Below are positions 24,952 to 36,800 of a stretch of 64,000 nt of DNA, in pieces. The notes beneath the pieces are model-generated. The model saw nothing but the letters and a program-made list of their open reading frames with translations, was not told the origin of the DNA and searched no databases. Made by a program: the position numbers and the translations under genes. Position 1 is the stretch's first letter. Each line of letters opens with the position of its first letter. Source of the DNA: Seison nebaliae (Eukaryota; Rotifera; Pararotatoria; Seisonacea; Seisonidae); the NCBI GenBank assembly GCA_023231475.1, contig JALJEE010001982.1, positions 1 through 64,000 on the forward strand. The letters run 5' to 3'.

Positions 24952-26243
24952 AAGTTAGTTAGGAAGTTACAGTAATGTTCGTAGTTAGTAATAATAATTT
25001 GAGACAACTTCTCAATTATAAAAGATCGGAGAGTTCTGACCGTTCCATTTCTTCAATAAAAGCGAAATTGAAAAACAGAATGTTCGACGATGATCGATGA
25101 GGAAAGTACCTTCTCAAACTGAAGTCACTTCATTTGTAGGAAAAAGGAATTTGTGAAGGAATTTCATTAATTCCGATGGAGCCACATGGCAATATTATGA
25201 GGAGAATTTCCATGAGGGCAATAAGAAGAATGGGAGGGATGGAAGAATAAACCGTTCCCTTGTGAGAGATGTAGGGGAATGATGGAAATGAGAAATGTAT
25301 GTACTATGTATATGCTTATAGTAGTCGAGTTCGAGGGAGAGTGAATAGACAATTCGGATATGACGTTTGATTAAAGACACAATTATGAATTAATCAAGAT
25401 CCGTATTATGAACTCTATGTTGAAAGGGGCGATTGAGTAGGATGAATATCTTCTGTAATATTTATGAGATTATATCAGATTAATTTATCCAAATTAACAT
25501 TGCTTAATATTGCCATAGAAATTTATATTCTCAAAAAATATTAATCAAATTACTTACACTATCTTGCTTCATCAGTAAACATGTGCGGACGAATTCATTA
25601 ACATCGTACAAGGAGATATGATTCTCTCTCATTCTTCCTCCTCTTCTTCTCCCTTCCTTCCACCAACAGTAGTTGTAATAGTAGTTGAGAGTGGAGGAAG
25701 GATGACAAAAGGTTAACTTAATTTCCTTCTTCTTCTTCTTCTGTGCACGACAAGGAATTACCGTCGATGTATATTTGTTTAATTAACGTAATAGTTGAAG
25801 AGAACGAGTAGCAGTTCTATTGATGCGTCAACATCTAATGTATAAATCACATCAAATATATTGTGAATAATGAAGAATAAATGGACTATGAATAGATGAA
25901 GAGTGGAGAAGGGAAATGTGTGCGCTTAACGATTGTGTTGTTCCATAAACGAATTTATCGTTAATTGACTATTTTTCTTCAATGATTAATTTCACATGAA
26001 AATTATTTTTATGTTTTTCTCCTTTTAGGTATCATTTCAAAATATTAACTTCGATTCCTCGTCTTGCCAGACAACATTCTCCTGGAACAATAATATTTTC
26101 TATTCCAATTGTTTCTCCTCTACGACTGCTCTTGTTGAGAAGGAATATTTTTTTCGTTTCTTCCCCCCATCCATCCCACTTCAATCGTCATTTACCGTTA
26201 TTAAAATCTTCTCATCCATCATCCAACAATCAGTTAAGTCGAA

Positions 26244-26286
26244 CCCATCTAATTGACGCAGGTTCTACACAACCTCATTAGATGGG
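26244..26286. repeat. Nested hairpin
   Basis: A 10-bp stem CCCATCTAAT/ATTAGATGGG encloses a second 5-bp stem AGGTT/AACCT with loop CTACAC. Confidence 0.7.
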
Positions 26287-26486
26287 CAACCTTCGGATAT
26301 ATCTAATATATTTCAACTTCAATTTCTTCCTTTCAATATCATCTCTCCACACCGTAGAAGATCCCAATCGGTGATGAACGATAATTACAAAAGAAATTCT
26401 CATTATACCCGAAATTTTATCTAAATTCCTCAAATGTCTGTGAAGATGTGTCAATATCTGGTAATATCATCATAATGAATATCATT

Positions 26487-26519
26487 CGGTTTTCATTCGA
26501 AACGTCACAATGAAAACCG
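26487..26519. repeat. Perfect 11-bp-stem hairpin
   Basis: CGGTTTTCATT pairs with AATGAAAACCG across an 11-base loop, about 70 bp before the orphan X-box. Confidence 0.7.
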
Positions 26520-26591
26520 GTATCGTTCTCCACTTTTTCTCCGAAGAAACCCTCAAACGATTGAAGTGCTTATATTATGTGACTAGGACTA

Positions 26592-26605
26592 GTTGTCATG
26601 GCAAC
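26592..26605. promoter_or_regulatory. Perfect RFX X-box motif without an obvious gene
   Basis: GTTGTCATGGCAAC matches the ciliary X-box consensus GTHNYYATRRNAAC at every position. No gene start is evident within 1 kb on either side; it may mark a small unannotated ciliary gene, a distant enhancer or a chance match. Confidence 0.5.
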
Positions 26606-27380
26606 CGAAGGAGAAGTTTTAGAAAAAAATTTACTTTCACTTCTTTGCTGATGATAAATTTCTTTCACCGATCATATCAGCGGAATGAGCAATGTGCGTA
26701 AAATTGAAGTAATTATGTTCTGCTTATTTCATTCTTTCTTCCATCGATGAAAGGATGAATAAGAAAAATTCCTTCAGATTTTTCTCCAACAATTAACAGA
26801 AAACATTCCCGAATATTTTTTTAAAAAATCACAAAAAATTATGTTACATTTTATGTTTTTTAGAAGTTGACAAAAGTTGGAATTACCATTTCTCTAGTCA
26901 TCAATTATTTAGTAGTTCATGAAGATTGTGATGAAAGAAAATTGGTGACGGGATTGAACGGGCAACAATTGTTAGAAGGAAAAGTTAAAAGCGTTCAATA
27001 ACCGAATTATTTTTTGCCTAGAATACTCACTTTTCATAGTCTAACAATATTTTACAAACACTATGACATCGTTACCAAACTCTTCTTGTAAGTAGCTCCT
27101 CTTTCAAGTCTCGTTTGCCTTACAGTTCCAAAACGGACGGAAATGTAGTGCCATCATGAAATGAATAATATAATACTCATTATTATCCTTCTACTACTAC
27201 TTTCTACCTCTCATCAATCACCTTCTCTTCATTGAGTACTTATCGAGAAAAAGAGAACAATTCCGTTGCCCCATTCACGATACTTTGACGAGTTATTGAA
27301 TATGTTGAATTTGAGGAAAGTCATATTTTTGTCATTTTTCTTTTCCGTTTAAACGTATAAGAAGAATGAATATTTATTAT

Positions 27381-28757
27381 TTATTTATTAAAATTCTCGT
27401 CGGGATAAAGAAGAAAAAATAGAAAAAAAATTTTGTCGTCCTCATTGTCGATTAGATGCCTTAATTGATCGAGGGAGTCGCGGTCGATTGATGAAGTGGA
27501 TGACGCATCATAAGTGGTAATGAAATCTTTGAAATCGTTGAGAGAAATATTACGAGAAAGATCATAGTATCTCATGGTGTACGAAAGAATTGAGTGAGCG
27601 GGAAATGGGTTGGATGCGCTGATTTTGTCGAATAAGGAAAAAAACGACGGCACATGAGAATGGGAAGTGGTGCGATATTTACTGTTGCAAAGAGAAGAGA
27701 ACGATTGCATCTATGGAAACAACAGATAGTCGTCCTAATCAGCCGATTATAGGCCCGATCGAGCGAGAGGAATGAACGATGTGAACAGAGAAAAATCGTC
27801 TCCAAGGAATACATCGGTAGAACTAAACCCTTAAGAAGCGAAAGACGGATCTTCAACGGAACGAATTTGGATTTAGGAGAAAAAGAGAAGAACGCTCTAC
27901 AAAATTTATTCCGAATACGATCGAGAGCACACGATGAGAATGACCGAATATCGATCAAAGAGCCGAGAAAGACGTTGGAAGAACTGAGAGGAATGTTGGA
28001 GAAAGAATGATTGCCAGTCGACAACAACCAACATTTCGATTCATTAATGGAAATACCTCTTTCGGCGAGATGATGAGTGATGCGTAGATATGAAAATTTT
28101 AGTTTGCGAAGCGACCGATGGATGATAACGAAATCGTCGGCATATGCCATAACTTGAGGAAATGGAGAGTTTCCAATATCGATCAGATTGTTCTCATTTA
28201 GTTCACGGAGAACGCCATCGATAGCCAGTCCAAATAACCAGGGACCCAAGATAGTTCCTTGACGAATACCCGAGTTGATTTGGAATGTGGAACTAGAGTT
28301 GTCACCATGAACTACCCGGCGTGTAGTACACGCCCAGATGAGTTTTGAGAAAGATGAATGAGGAACTTGATGATCGGTAATTGTACACCTTGACGCTGTA
28401 AGTGATGGAGAGCGAAGGAAACGTTGACGGAATCAAATGCCTTACAAAATAAATGTTAGAAGAGTCGAGGAAAAGTAGATGTAAGGACACTTTCTTGTCT
28501 CTCGCGATAGAAATGGCTGAACGAAGAATGAGAAGGAGAGGATATGTTCCTCGACAGGAAGAGCGATAAGCGAATTGATAAGATGACGAATACAGAACAT
28601 TTCGATAACGAAATAGGATAAGATTCTCCAAAACTTTCAGTAGGAAAGAAGAGATATAAATCGGTCTGTAGGAACTGAAAGAAGATTGATCGATATTTGG
28701 TTTCTTTACGTTAGGAATTATCTTAAGGAGAAGAGAAATGGAATAATGGATAAACAT
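27381..28757 (-). mobile_element. Decayed non-LTR (LINE-type) retrotransposon, reverse transcriptase part
   Basis: Three overlapping minus-strand frames together carry reverse-transcriptase motifs in the right order: SYRPI..S.LLKVLENLI, a block ending in FLDSS, KAFDSVN in a second frame, IRQGTILGPWLFGLAIDG in a third, and the catalytic AYADDFVII. The frame changes once between the FLDSS block and KAFDSV and again, with a stop, before the GIRQG block, so this copy is inactive. No endonuclease or upstream ORF is present (5'-truncated). Just beyond the last stop on the minus strand is an AATA-rich tail (near 27365-27380), typical of some LINE 3' ends. The clade cannot be assigned by eye. Confidence 0.85.
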
Positions 28758-28844
28758 GTGGAATTTATTATATTGACGAAAAGCTCAACAAAAAATCCTA
28801 ATTCTATTCACATCTCTCTCAATCGTCAAATATCTTCTGCTCTA

Positions 28845-30242
28845 TCAATTCTTCGACTCGACTAATTTCAACATTTCCGCTAACATTTCTGGCAATACTT
28901 CGATTTCGGCGTCAGCTGGTTCTTCAGGACGAATATCCAGGTAAGGCCACTCCATAACATTCTCGTGCTCCATAAGTGGCACACCGTTATCTCGTAATTT
29001 CTGTAGAACATCGTCCGCATCCACCATATCGACTTTAGTGGCGGCTTGTATTTCTTCTACAATCTTATTTACCGTATCCTCATCAACATACAAGAGAGGA
29101 TTCAAATTCATCGGTGCCCTTGACGGAAGCGTTACTTTATTCGTAGCTAACCGATACATTTGCTTCACATAATCTAAAAAGGAATATGAATGAAAATATT
29201 TACTTAGAGAAGTTACAACTTGTATAGGCTGGTTCTTCCTGATAAACCGTTTCAAGTTTTGCTATAAATGAGAAAAATTAAATTGTTATTAATCGAAATG
29301 AAAAACGTTTAAATTTCTCCAAATCCTCACATAAACGGCGAATACTCGATTCGTCTAGTCCTGGTATGTCGCCCCCACTATCCACGGTTGTTATGCCCTG
29401 CGGCACTTTATCAAGTTGACACTGCTGACCCATTTTATTCAAACCAAGGGCTGTCAATTTTCTTGGATTGTCTGACGAAGTAAAAAAGGTGAAATAAATG
29501 ACAACTATTTAAAGTGTAACTGCACTTCGGAAATTTGATCAGGTCAACAGTTTCTAAAAATGGATAAGTTCATAAAAGAAAATTGAGAAAACGAACCGAT
29601 ATCTGTTAGACCACTGACATGAGAATGATGAATTAGATGAAGGATGAATTGATAAAGAAGAGAAACCTCGCTTTGAAATATAATGGGTAGACAGGTTTAT
29701 CTGTAAATAGGGACGGAATTAAACAGATATTTTTCGAATTTTCAAAATTAACCATTCGGATCTGTCACGCTCATGATGGATGTCATTCCCTTAATAATAT
29801 CTTTAAAATTGTCATTATATAATAATTGGAATTATTAAAAAATTTCACTTTGAGCATCACGTGCTTCTTCCATTTGATGACAAACGGAATCCAAGAACCG
29901 ACTACCTCCAAATAACGGTGCTCCTGATCGATATTTACCAGTGTGACTCACACAAGCCAACCATTCCTTCGTCATGTTCTTAGTTGTATTAGTTTTTAGA
30001 TATGATTTGGGATCATAAACGTGATCATTCAGCTTAGAATACTGACGACTCTTTTCATTGAACTTTTTTGAGACGAGAGTCTTATGCAACATTTTCGGCC
30101 ATGGATGACCAGGTGTCATATGTCTTAAAAACAATTTTATTCTGTTAAAATATTCTGTATCAGCAATCGAATTTACTTCCTCTGCTCGTTGTATGTCATC
30201 TTGTTCATATGTTCCAATTTTCACGGGATATAAATTAGCCAT
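28845..30242 (-). CDS. Unrecognised spliced gene downstream of ODAD2
   Basis: ATG at 30240-30242 (MANLYPVKIGTYEQDD). Exon blocks: the first through HPWPKMLHKTL and GAPLFGGSRFLDSVCHQMEE; then IIKGMTSIMSVTDPN; KPVYPLYFKA; DNPRKLTALGLNKMGQQCQL with GDIPGLDESSIRRLCEDLE; KLETVYQEEPAYT; and a last exon YVKQMYRLATNKVTLPSR through NVMEWPYLDIRPEEP to LKLVESKN, stop 28845-28847. Introns are short with gttaat, gttgta, gtttct and one gtgaaa donor; the junction(s) between 29480 and 29690 are not resolved. It starts 195 bp after the ODAD2 stop on the same strand. Its aromatic, soluble, repeat-poor make-up and its place beside ciliary genes suggest, but do not show, a ciliary role. I do not recognise the family. 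Confidence 0.65.
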
Positions 30243-30436
30243 CGGATAATAGTTGAGTTAGTTAGGATGAAAATGAATAATGAAGGCGAAATAGATTGGT
30301 AAGAAAAAGGAAAAAAAATGAGAAAAATAAAAATTGAAGGAAATGGTTTTTCTGTTCGGATTTTTATTCTTCTCAAATATCAAACAAATATATTCAAATA
30401 CCATGTTTTATTTATAGTTCTTTCTCTCTCAATTAA

Positions 30437-32772
30437 TTAAGAACGATTTCCATTTCGATCATTCGCTAAAGCGAGACGTCGAATGTTCGATATGCAACCG
30501 GCGGAAGCTTCTTGTAACTCATTATCATCTGACGGAACGAGATTTATTAGAGCCTGTTGGAAAGAGAAAAATGATTTTCTCTATTTTTATAAATTTTAAC
30601 TTTCACAGCACCAGCTTCGTGCATCGCAACACAATTATGTGCTTCTTTCGACAATTGGTGTAGTGCTTTGGCTGTCGATCTTCTGACACAGATATCATTT
30701 GTTGCCTTCAAATATCGGACGAATGGTTCGACTGCATTCTCTTCTCCGAACTGTTCTCGATTCTTGTTCCATTGACAACATTCGCAAACGGCGTCTGCTA
30801 AATATCTTCTCAAATTATCGTCGTTCTATAAAGAGAGGAAATGAAATTAACATGAAAATTTAGTGGGAACTGTTGATGTCAATTTAGCGAGTGAATGAAC
30901 CACACCATGATCGGTGATAACGGCCAAATTCTCTTGATCTCGAGCTATATAAGAGATGGCGGAACATACGGCTGCCAATACTTCATCATCTGGTGAATCG
31001 AGTAAAGAAACGATCAGTTCCAAACCACCCACAAAACTTCTGACTAATTCACCTGCATCTTTCGTAGTTTTGATACATGGGCAAATAGCACGAGCAGCAG
31101 CTGCTTGTACTTTCCTATTAGGATTCTTTAAAAGAGACCAAAGATATCTGACACCATCTTGTCGATCGATCACACTAGAATAAATTTTAAATTATTCCAA
31201 TAATAAAAAATTTCAGTAACACCATATTCTCCGAATCTTCCGCACATTGTTGAATGGAATTACAGAGATTGACTAATAAGTCATCGTTCGTTCCAGTGAG
31301 TTGTCGAACGAGAAGTTGAATTCCGTTAGCACGTCGAATTATTCCGCGATTCTCAGGAATCTTTCCACATTCTCCCAATGCTCCCACCACATTAATTAAA
31401 ACTTCTTCTGGCTGATCATTCAACAAAGTCACTAAAGTATCCGTCAATTTATAGTTCTGGAATTCCCTCACATTCTCTGAACACAATGCACACTTCCAGA
31501 TGGCACCAGTTAATGCTTCTAATAAATCCTTGTTATTATTCGTCGATTGAAGGAGATCGGCGAGAGGTTTCAATCCATTCTCTTCTCGAACTAGTCGACG
31601 TACTTCCACATCTTCAGCACACTTGAAAATAGCCCAAGCACAATGTTTTATCAATTGCTCATCTTTCGACGTCGCCATCAAACGGATCAAATCTTTCACC
31701 ATATTCTCTTGTCGAACTGCGTGTCGATATATCAACTCACTCGAACAAACTTGTAATGTTCCAACGATGGGAATACAAACCGTTTCTGAGGGATGTTGTA
31801 ATAGTTTCGCTATCAACGGAATAATTCCTTCGCAAATAAAAGTTGATATGTCTTAATAGAAAGGGAGATGGAACCTGCTCTTCTCATACTTTCCTTATTC
31901 ATCGTACTCTTACTCAAACTCCACAGTGCTAAAGCGACACATCTGATCACCTCGAAACTTTCATTCATTTCCGTATTTTCTTCGTCTAAAAATAATTTTC
32001 AAATTTAAAATTTCTTTTTATGGAATATTAACCATCATTTGGAATACTTCCATTCCGATTTGATATGGAGGAATGTTCCATCTTCGAATGTTTCAATCTA
32101 TCCGCTTCACTTTCTCCTTGTTCCAATTTCAATAATTCCACTAATTTCTTTATTCCGTTGGCTTTCCGTACGGCACGTCTGGCACGTTTGAACTTCGCTA
32201 CATTCGCAATAGTTTCGGCTGCTAATGCCTTCAATCGTTTATCGTCATCACTGGAAACGATATTGATCATTAATTGTAGTCCTCCCAAATCGCCAATACA
32301 TCGACGAATATAAGAATTTTCTGATATTTCACGTAAAATTTGGAGGGAACCGATCTACATATGACGACGTGAGTTGAACGAGATGAAACTAAATGAAAAC
32401 TTTACAACAATGATCTTGAGTATCTAAGAGATTGATGAGGATTTCTAATCCGCCAACATCTTTTATTGCCAATTGACATGTCTGTTGTTGGAGATTCAGA
32501 TCTCTTAGACTACAAAGAGCGATCAATGTAGCGGATGGATTTCCTCCTTTCATATATTTCACCAATTTCTGAATCTGCCAATACTCTTGAGGTAGATCAG
32601 AATTATCTAATTTTTGCTTTTCCAAATATTCTTCTTCTCCTTCCGATTCCGTCGAATCCGATTCAACAAATTGCTCCTGCACATTCATTCTACTACCAGA
32701 ATTCTCATTCCTACTTCCTTTCTTCTGGTATTCTCGCGTCCTCTCTAACGTTGTCTTCTCACGATATTTCAT
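30437..32772 (-). CDS. ODAD2: Outer dynein arm docking complex subunit 2 (armadillo repeat-containing 4)
   Basis: Axonemal armadillo-repeat protein that docks outer dynein arms on ciliary doublets. ATG at 32770-32772. A short acidic N-terminus is followed by [157 protein letters not shown] and the C-terminus [18 protein letters not shown], all in the order of vertebrate ARMC4. About 650 residues, so the several hundred residues that precede this region in vertebrates are missing or very reduced. All donors I placed are GTT (gttttc, gttaat, gttact, gttccc, gttaaa). An X-box-like site lies 76 bp upstream. Confidence 0.95.
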
Positions 32773-32847
32773 GTTCTACCACTATTCGATAGAGTTCCGA
32801 TCAGGAAACTGAAGGATCAGTGATGTTTATATTAAAATGTTTGGATT

Positions 32848-32861
32848 ATCACTATGGCAAC
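32848..32861. promoter_or_regulatory. X-box (RFX) motif before ODAD2, 13 of 14 positions
   Basis: ATCACTATGGCAAC fits GTHNYYATRRNAAC except for the first base. It lies 76 bp upstream of the ODAD2 start codon, the distance usual for X-boxes of ciliary genes. Confidence 0.65.
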
Positions 32862-33171
32862 GACGAGCTTCAAATTGAAAATTCCCGAGTTGAGTCGATT
32901 CATTCGATTGGGCGAAAAAAAATTTCGTTGAGCTTGCTTAACTCCATAAGTGGAAATTATCATGTGTGCAGGAACTACGTAATCATAAAATGACTTATCA
33001 TTAATGAGAATTTACATAAGAAAGTTTTTCTTTCAATTTTCTTTTGTTCTTCTTATCGGACAGGAAGTTCTTAGTCGAAATGAAAGTGGATTAACATCAT
33101 TGATACTCGTGTTCCTACATGTGAGTTTAGGGAGAAAGAATTTCTTCCGGCTTTAATTAACACCATATAAT

Positions 33172-33229
33172 GAGTGTGTTCTACTAGAAAGACTGAAACT
33201 TGATAACATTCTCTTATCAAGCCACACTC
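33172..33229. repeat. Nested hairpin in the divergent promoter
   Basis: Outer 7-bp stem GAGTGTG/CACACTC; inner 8-bp stem CTTGATAA/TTATCAAG with a 7-base loop. Confidence 0.6.
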
Positions 33230-33699
33230 TAATAAATTCAACTGATCGATCGTTAATTGTTCTGTTCTTCATTTGCTATTGTGTCAATTTGTCGTTTGAT
33301 AAATTTCTCTTGTTCTAATTTGAATTCATAGACTGTTTTCTTCATGATGGATTTCCATCGTTGCCATACATATTAATTGAACAGGTCAATGAGAGCTACA
33401 CTTCTTCCATTATCGTGTGTGTGTTTTTGTGTGTTTGTGTGTGTGTGGATAAGGGGAGGTAGATGAGGAGAGTCATAGAGTGAAATGTTAAGACAAAACG
33501 AGAAGTTAAATGGAGAGAATATTTTCGCTGAATTTCACCTTCAGCGCACAGTGGAAGTGGAGGAAGGGAAGTGAGTTTGATAACAAGCACATGACATTAA
33601 TGTTTTCTCGCTTAACCTTCGTCAACCTCATTTGTTTGTGCGTATGAAAGGAGATGTGAACCGTTAGTAGGAAAAGATACGTCTATTCATCAAGATTAT

Positions 33700-33713
33700 G
33701 TTGTCATAGCAAC
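33700..33713. promoter_or_regulatory. Perfect X-box (RFX) motif before the CCDC162-like gene
   Basis: GTTGTCATAGCAAC matches GTHNYYATRRNAAC at all positions, 143 bp upstream of the ATG at 33856. Confidence 0.75.
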
Positions 33714-33855
33714 TAATTATTCTTCTGTCAATCGACTCGATTTCTCCTTATTCCACCAGATTCTCCCTTCTAAAACACTTTCAAATCATAATTCATTCAT
33801 CTCTCCAACCAGTCATCTCTCCTTCACTCATCTCCATGAAGATTCATCTCACAAC

Positions 33856-36800
33856 ATGTTAACTATTGGACAGTCGTCAGTCTTCTCACCGGAGATCGAC
33901 GAAGAACATGAAGTGAAGACGAAAAATTTGAGTAATTTGGTGGCGGATTTGAAAGGGGAAATCGAAGAGAATTCCGTTCATCATAATTTGACATTCAACT
34001 CCTCACAAACGTTCAGTTTCTTTCCTTCACTCCAAAAAACACCTCACTCCCAAATAGATCCATACTCGACATTAACGACGTATTATCGAACGAATTGGAA
34101 CGACAAACTGTTCTCGATCGATTAGCTGCTGTTTTACTTTGCTATGAAATCTCTAAATTCACAAAATCCATTCGAATAGTTACCACAAATACGAGAACCG
34201 AAACTATTGGGAAATGAATTGCAGAAACAATTGGAGATATTGAAAGAGAGTGAATATAACGATATTTCCATCCTATACATTCTCTACGAAGTTCAATCAC
34301 TTCACTTCTTATTCTTCATTTCCTGTTCCAGTTCTATCTCGTACGTCCCACCATGATTCTATATCAAATATATTTGATGAAATTAAGAAAATATTTCTAC
34401 TCCACCAAATCGAATGGCCAAATCAATTCGTTCATCGACAACTATTGTAAGTTCACTTCCATTCCATAAACAATTGTTCGTCAATCAAATCTTCTCTCAG
34501 ATATTTACAGAGTCAGCAACTTGGAATGTTGGAGAAATTCAACAAATACAACTCGTTAAAAAGTTCGTTTTTAAAGATGGCCGGCAAACAGATATCGCCA
34601 ACGGTTCTATGGGCCAAAGGACAACATTTACTCGATTTATCGGACGTGAAGGATTTGTTGGAAGAGAAGATTCCATATTATTCTTCATATCGTTTATGGT
34701 CGAAATTCGAATCGGTTTCCATTTGATTTTTAAGAAAAATTTTAAAAGAAAAATTAATTTTCTATTAAGATTGCTCAAACCATCTTTTATTTGCACAGAA
34801 ATGATTTTTTGACGATTTCTCTCCAATTGAAGAATGATCGTCTATCATTCAACAAATATCGAGTTCCCTTATTGAAGAAGGAGTCGATGAATATCGATGA
34901 ATCAATCGTCAAGTTCCTCCAACATTTCAATTTGTCATTTGTTCGTGCATTTTCTTTCTCTCTCAATATTCTTTAATGTCATTGAATAGAACACGACACG
35001 TTTACGAGAGGAGAGGAAGGAGATGGAATTATATGGGCTAGTCATACGTCATTTTCGTCAACTTTTCCAGAAACAAGAGAGATATATGTCTATCATTTCA
35101 TCTGGGCAGTTATTAAGGAATTCGAAACATTTAGAATCGTCTTCATTCCATACCACCGTTTCTTATGAGTATGAGAAGATGTGTCAATTCCTTCATCTTC
35201 ATCCAACTTATCCTTCCGATTATATCAATTCACAAAACCATACGAAATGTGATATTCTGTTGAAGAATCAAGCGAAAATTATTCATTTGAAATCACCAGA
35301 TGTTTAATTTAATTTTTTTGTTCAAATAATAAATTCCAAAATTCGTAGCTACTTCGTCAAATGTATAACAGTTTAGCGAATTCGATTCAAACGATTCAAT
35401 TGAATAATGAAAAAATGACGAATGCATCATCGATCAATAACATCATCAATTCATATGAAGTTCTAGAAAGAATGTTCAATTCGAATGCGATGGAACTTCA
35501 TCAGACAAAGAAAGACAAGTTCCATTGGAATTCAAATGACAAATGAATAAATTTTTCTCTCGCAAAATTATTAAAGTTTAGAAGTTGAACCGAAATCGTT
35601 AGGAATGAGCGCCGTTGATCGAAATAATGGGAAGAATATCGATTTCAATCGATTACAAAAAACAGAGAAGAAATCACAATCATCAACATCAACGGGTGAC
35701 TATGCATATATGGAAACGTTACAGAAATTGGGACTGGATGATCCGTCCGATTCATCGAATAATAATAATTCGAACGATCATGGAATTTTGATGTCGTTTC
35801 TACTTCTTCGTCATCTTCGCATGAGAGACGATTATCTTCAAACGTTTTATATTCTCAATTATTTCCGATCGATTCAACGAACTCTAATTATCATTGGTGA
35901 TGACTTGATTGTGGATGAGAATAATGATATTTGTTCTGAACAGTTTCATTCTCTTTCATTTCTCTATTCACTATTCACAATTTCTAGTTTTGGTACATTC
36001 TCGACCGATATCGGACTACTCTCACCCAACATTCCTGATATTTCATGTGTCAATCCATCGCCGATGTTTAGTGATTTTATTTTATTGAAAATCATTAAAT
36101 TTTGTTCAAACATTATTTCTTGAAGGAAATTGTTGAACATGAACAATTTGAAGAATATGGATGTTCATTTCCATTTCGATCGATTAATGGAAGATGAATC
36201 ACACGACTACACGGGAATAATGGATGAGAATAATAACGAGATAATTTATGAAGAAACATTAAAAGATATAAAGTTAATTTTATTCTTCATTCAAAATTAT
36301 CATGTACTTTGGAAGAAAATTGGAATTTGATTTAATTCAAATCGCTTCACATTCCATCGAATGTGGCCAACCGGCTAGTTTGGATTCCAGTGAAGACTCT
36401 GCAAATACTTTATTATTATTCAATAGTTCCATTGATCGTTATGCAATCATTTATGACATTTGGAAATATCAGGCACTCTATCTGAATAAAATGAAAGAAT
36501 TAGTCGAAATTTATTGGACCATCTATTTACATACGGACGAGTTGAACATGCAGCAGGAATTGAGTTGCGTCATCAATGATTTGATGTTTGGCTCCTATCG
36601 ACTACCACGATTCGATCATCATTCAAAACGAACGAAAAAGTCTCCGATCGAAGTAGAAAACTTTGTAAATTATTCTTCAATCATAACAAACGATTCACTG
36701 GAAAATGATGAGAATACAAAAGAAACGACGAAGTCGCAGAAAGGAAATTTCAATTCGATTCCTTATTATTTCGTCGACACTTACGTGAAGGAGTTGACAA

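Larger units (their letters stand above)
20983..27370. other. Gene-poor region of 6.4 kb
   Basis: AT-rich DNA with no recognisable protein gene; open frames are all below about 115 codons and without family resemblance. It contains a near-palindrome (21591-21610), a 15-bp tandem repeat (21529-21570), several perfect hairpins, an orphan X-box (26592) and one perfect CRE octamer (24188). It may be the 5' regulatory region of the long PDE4 form, at least in its left part. Confidence 0.5.
32773..33855. other. Divergent promoter region between ODAD2 and the CCDC162-like gene
   Basis: About 1.1 kb with no gene. It separates two divergently transcribed genes and carries an X-box near each start, a nested hairpin at 33172-33229 and a GT-rich run near 33415-33446. 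Confidence 0.7.
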
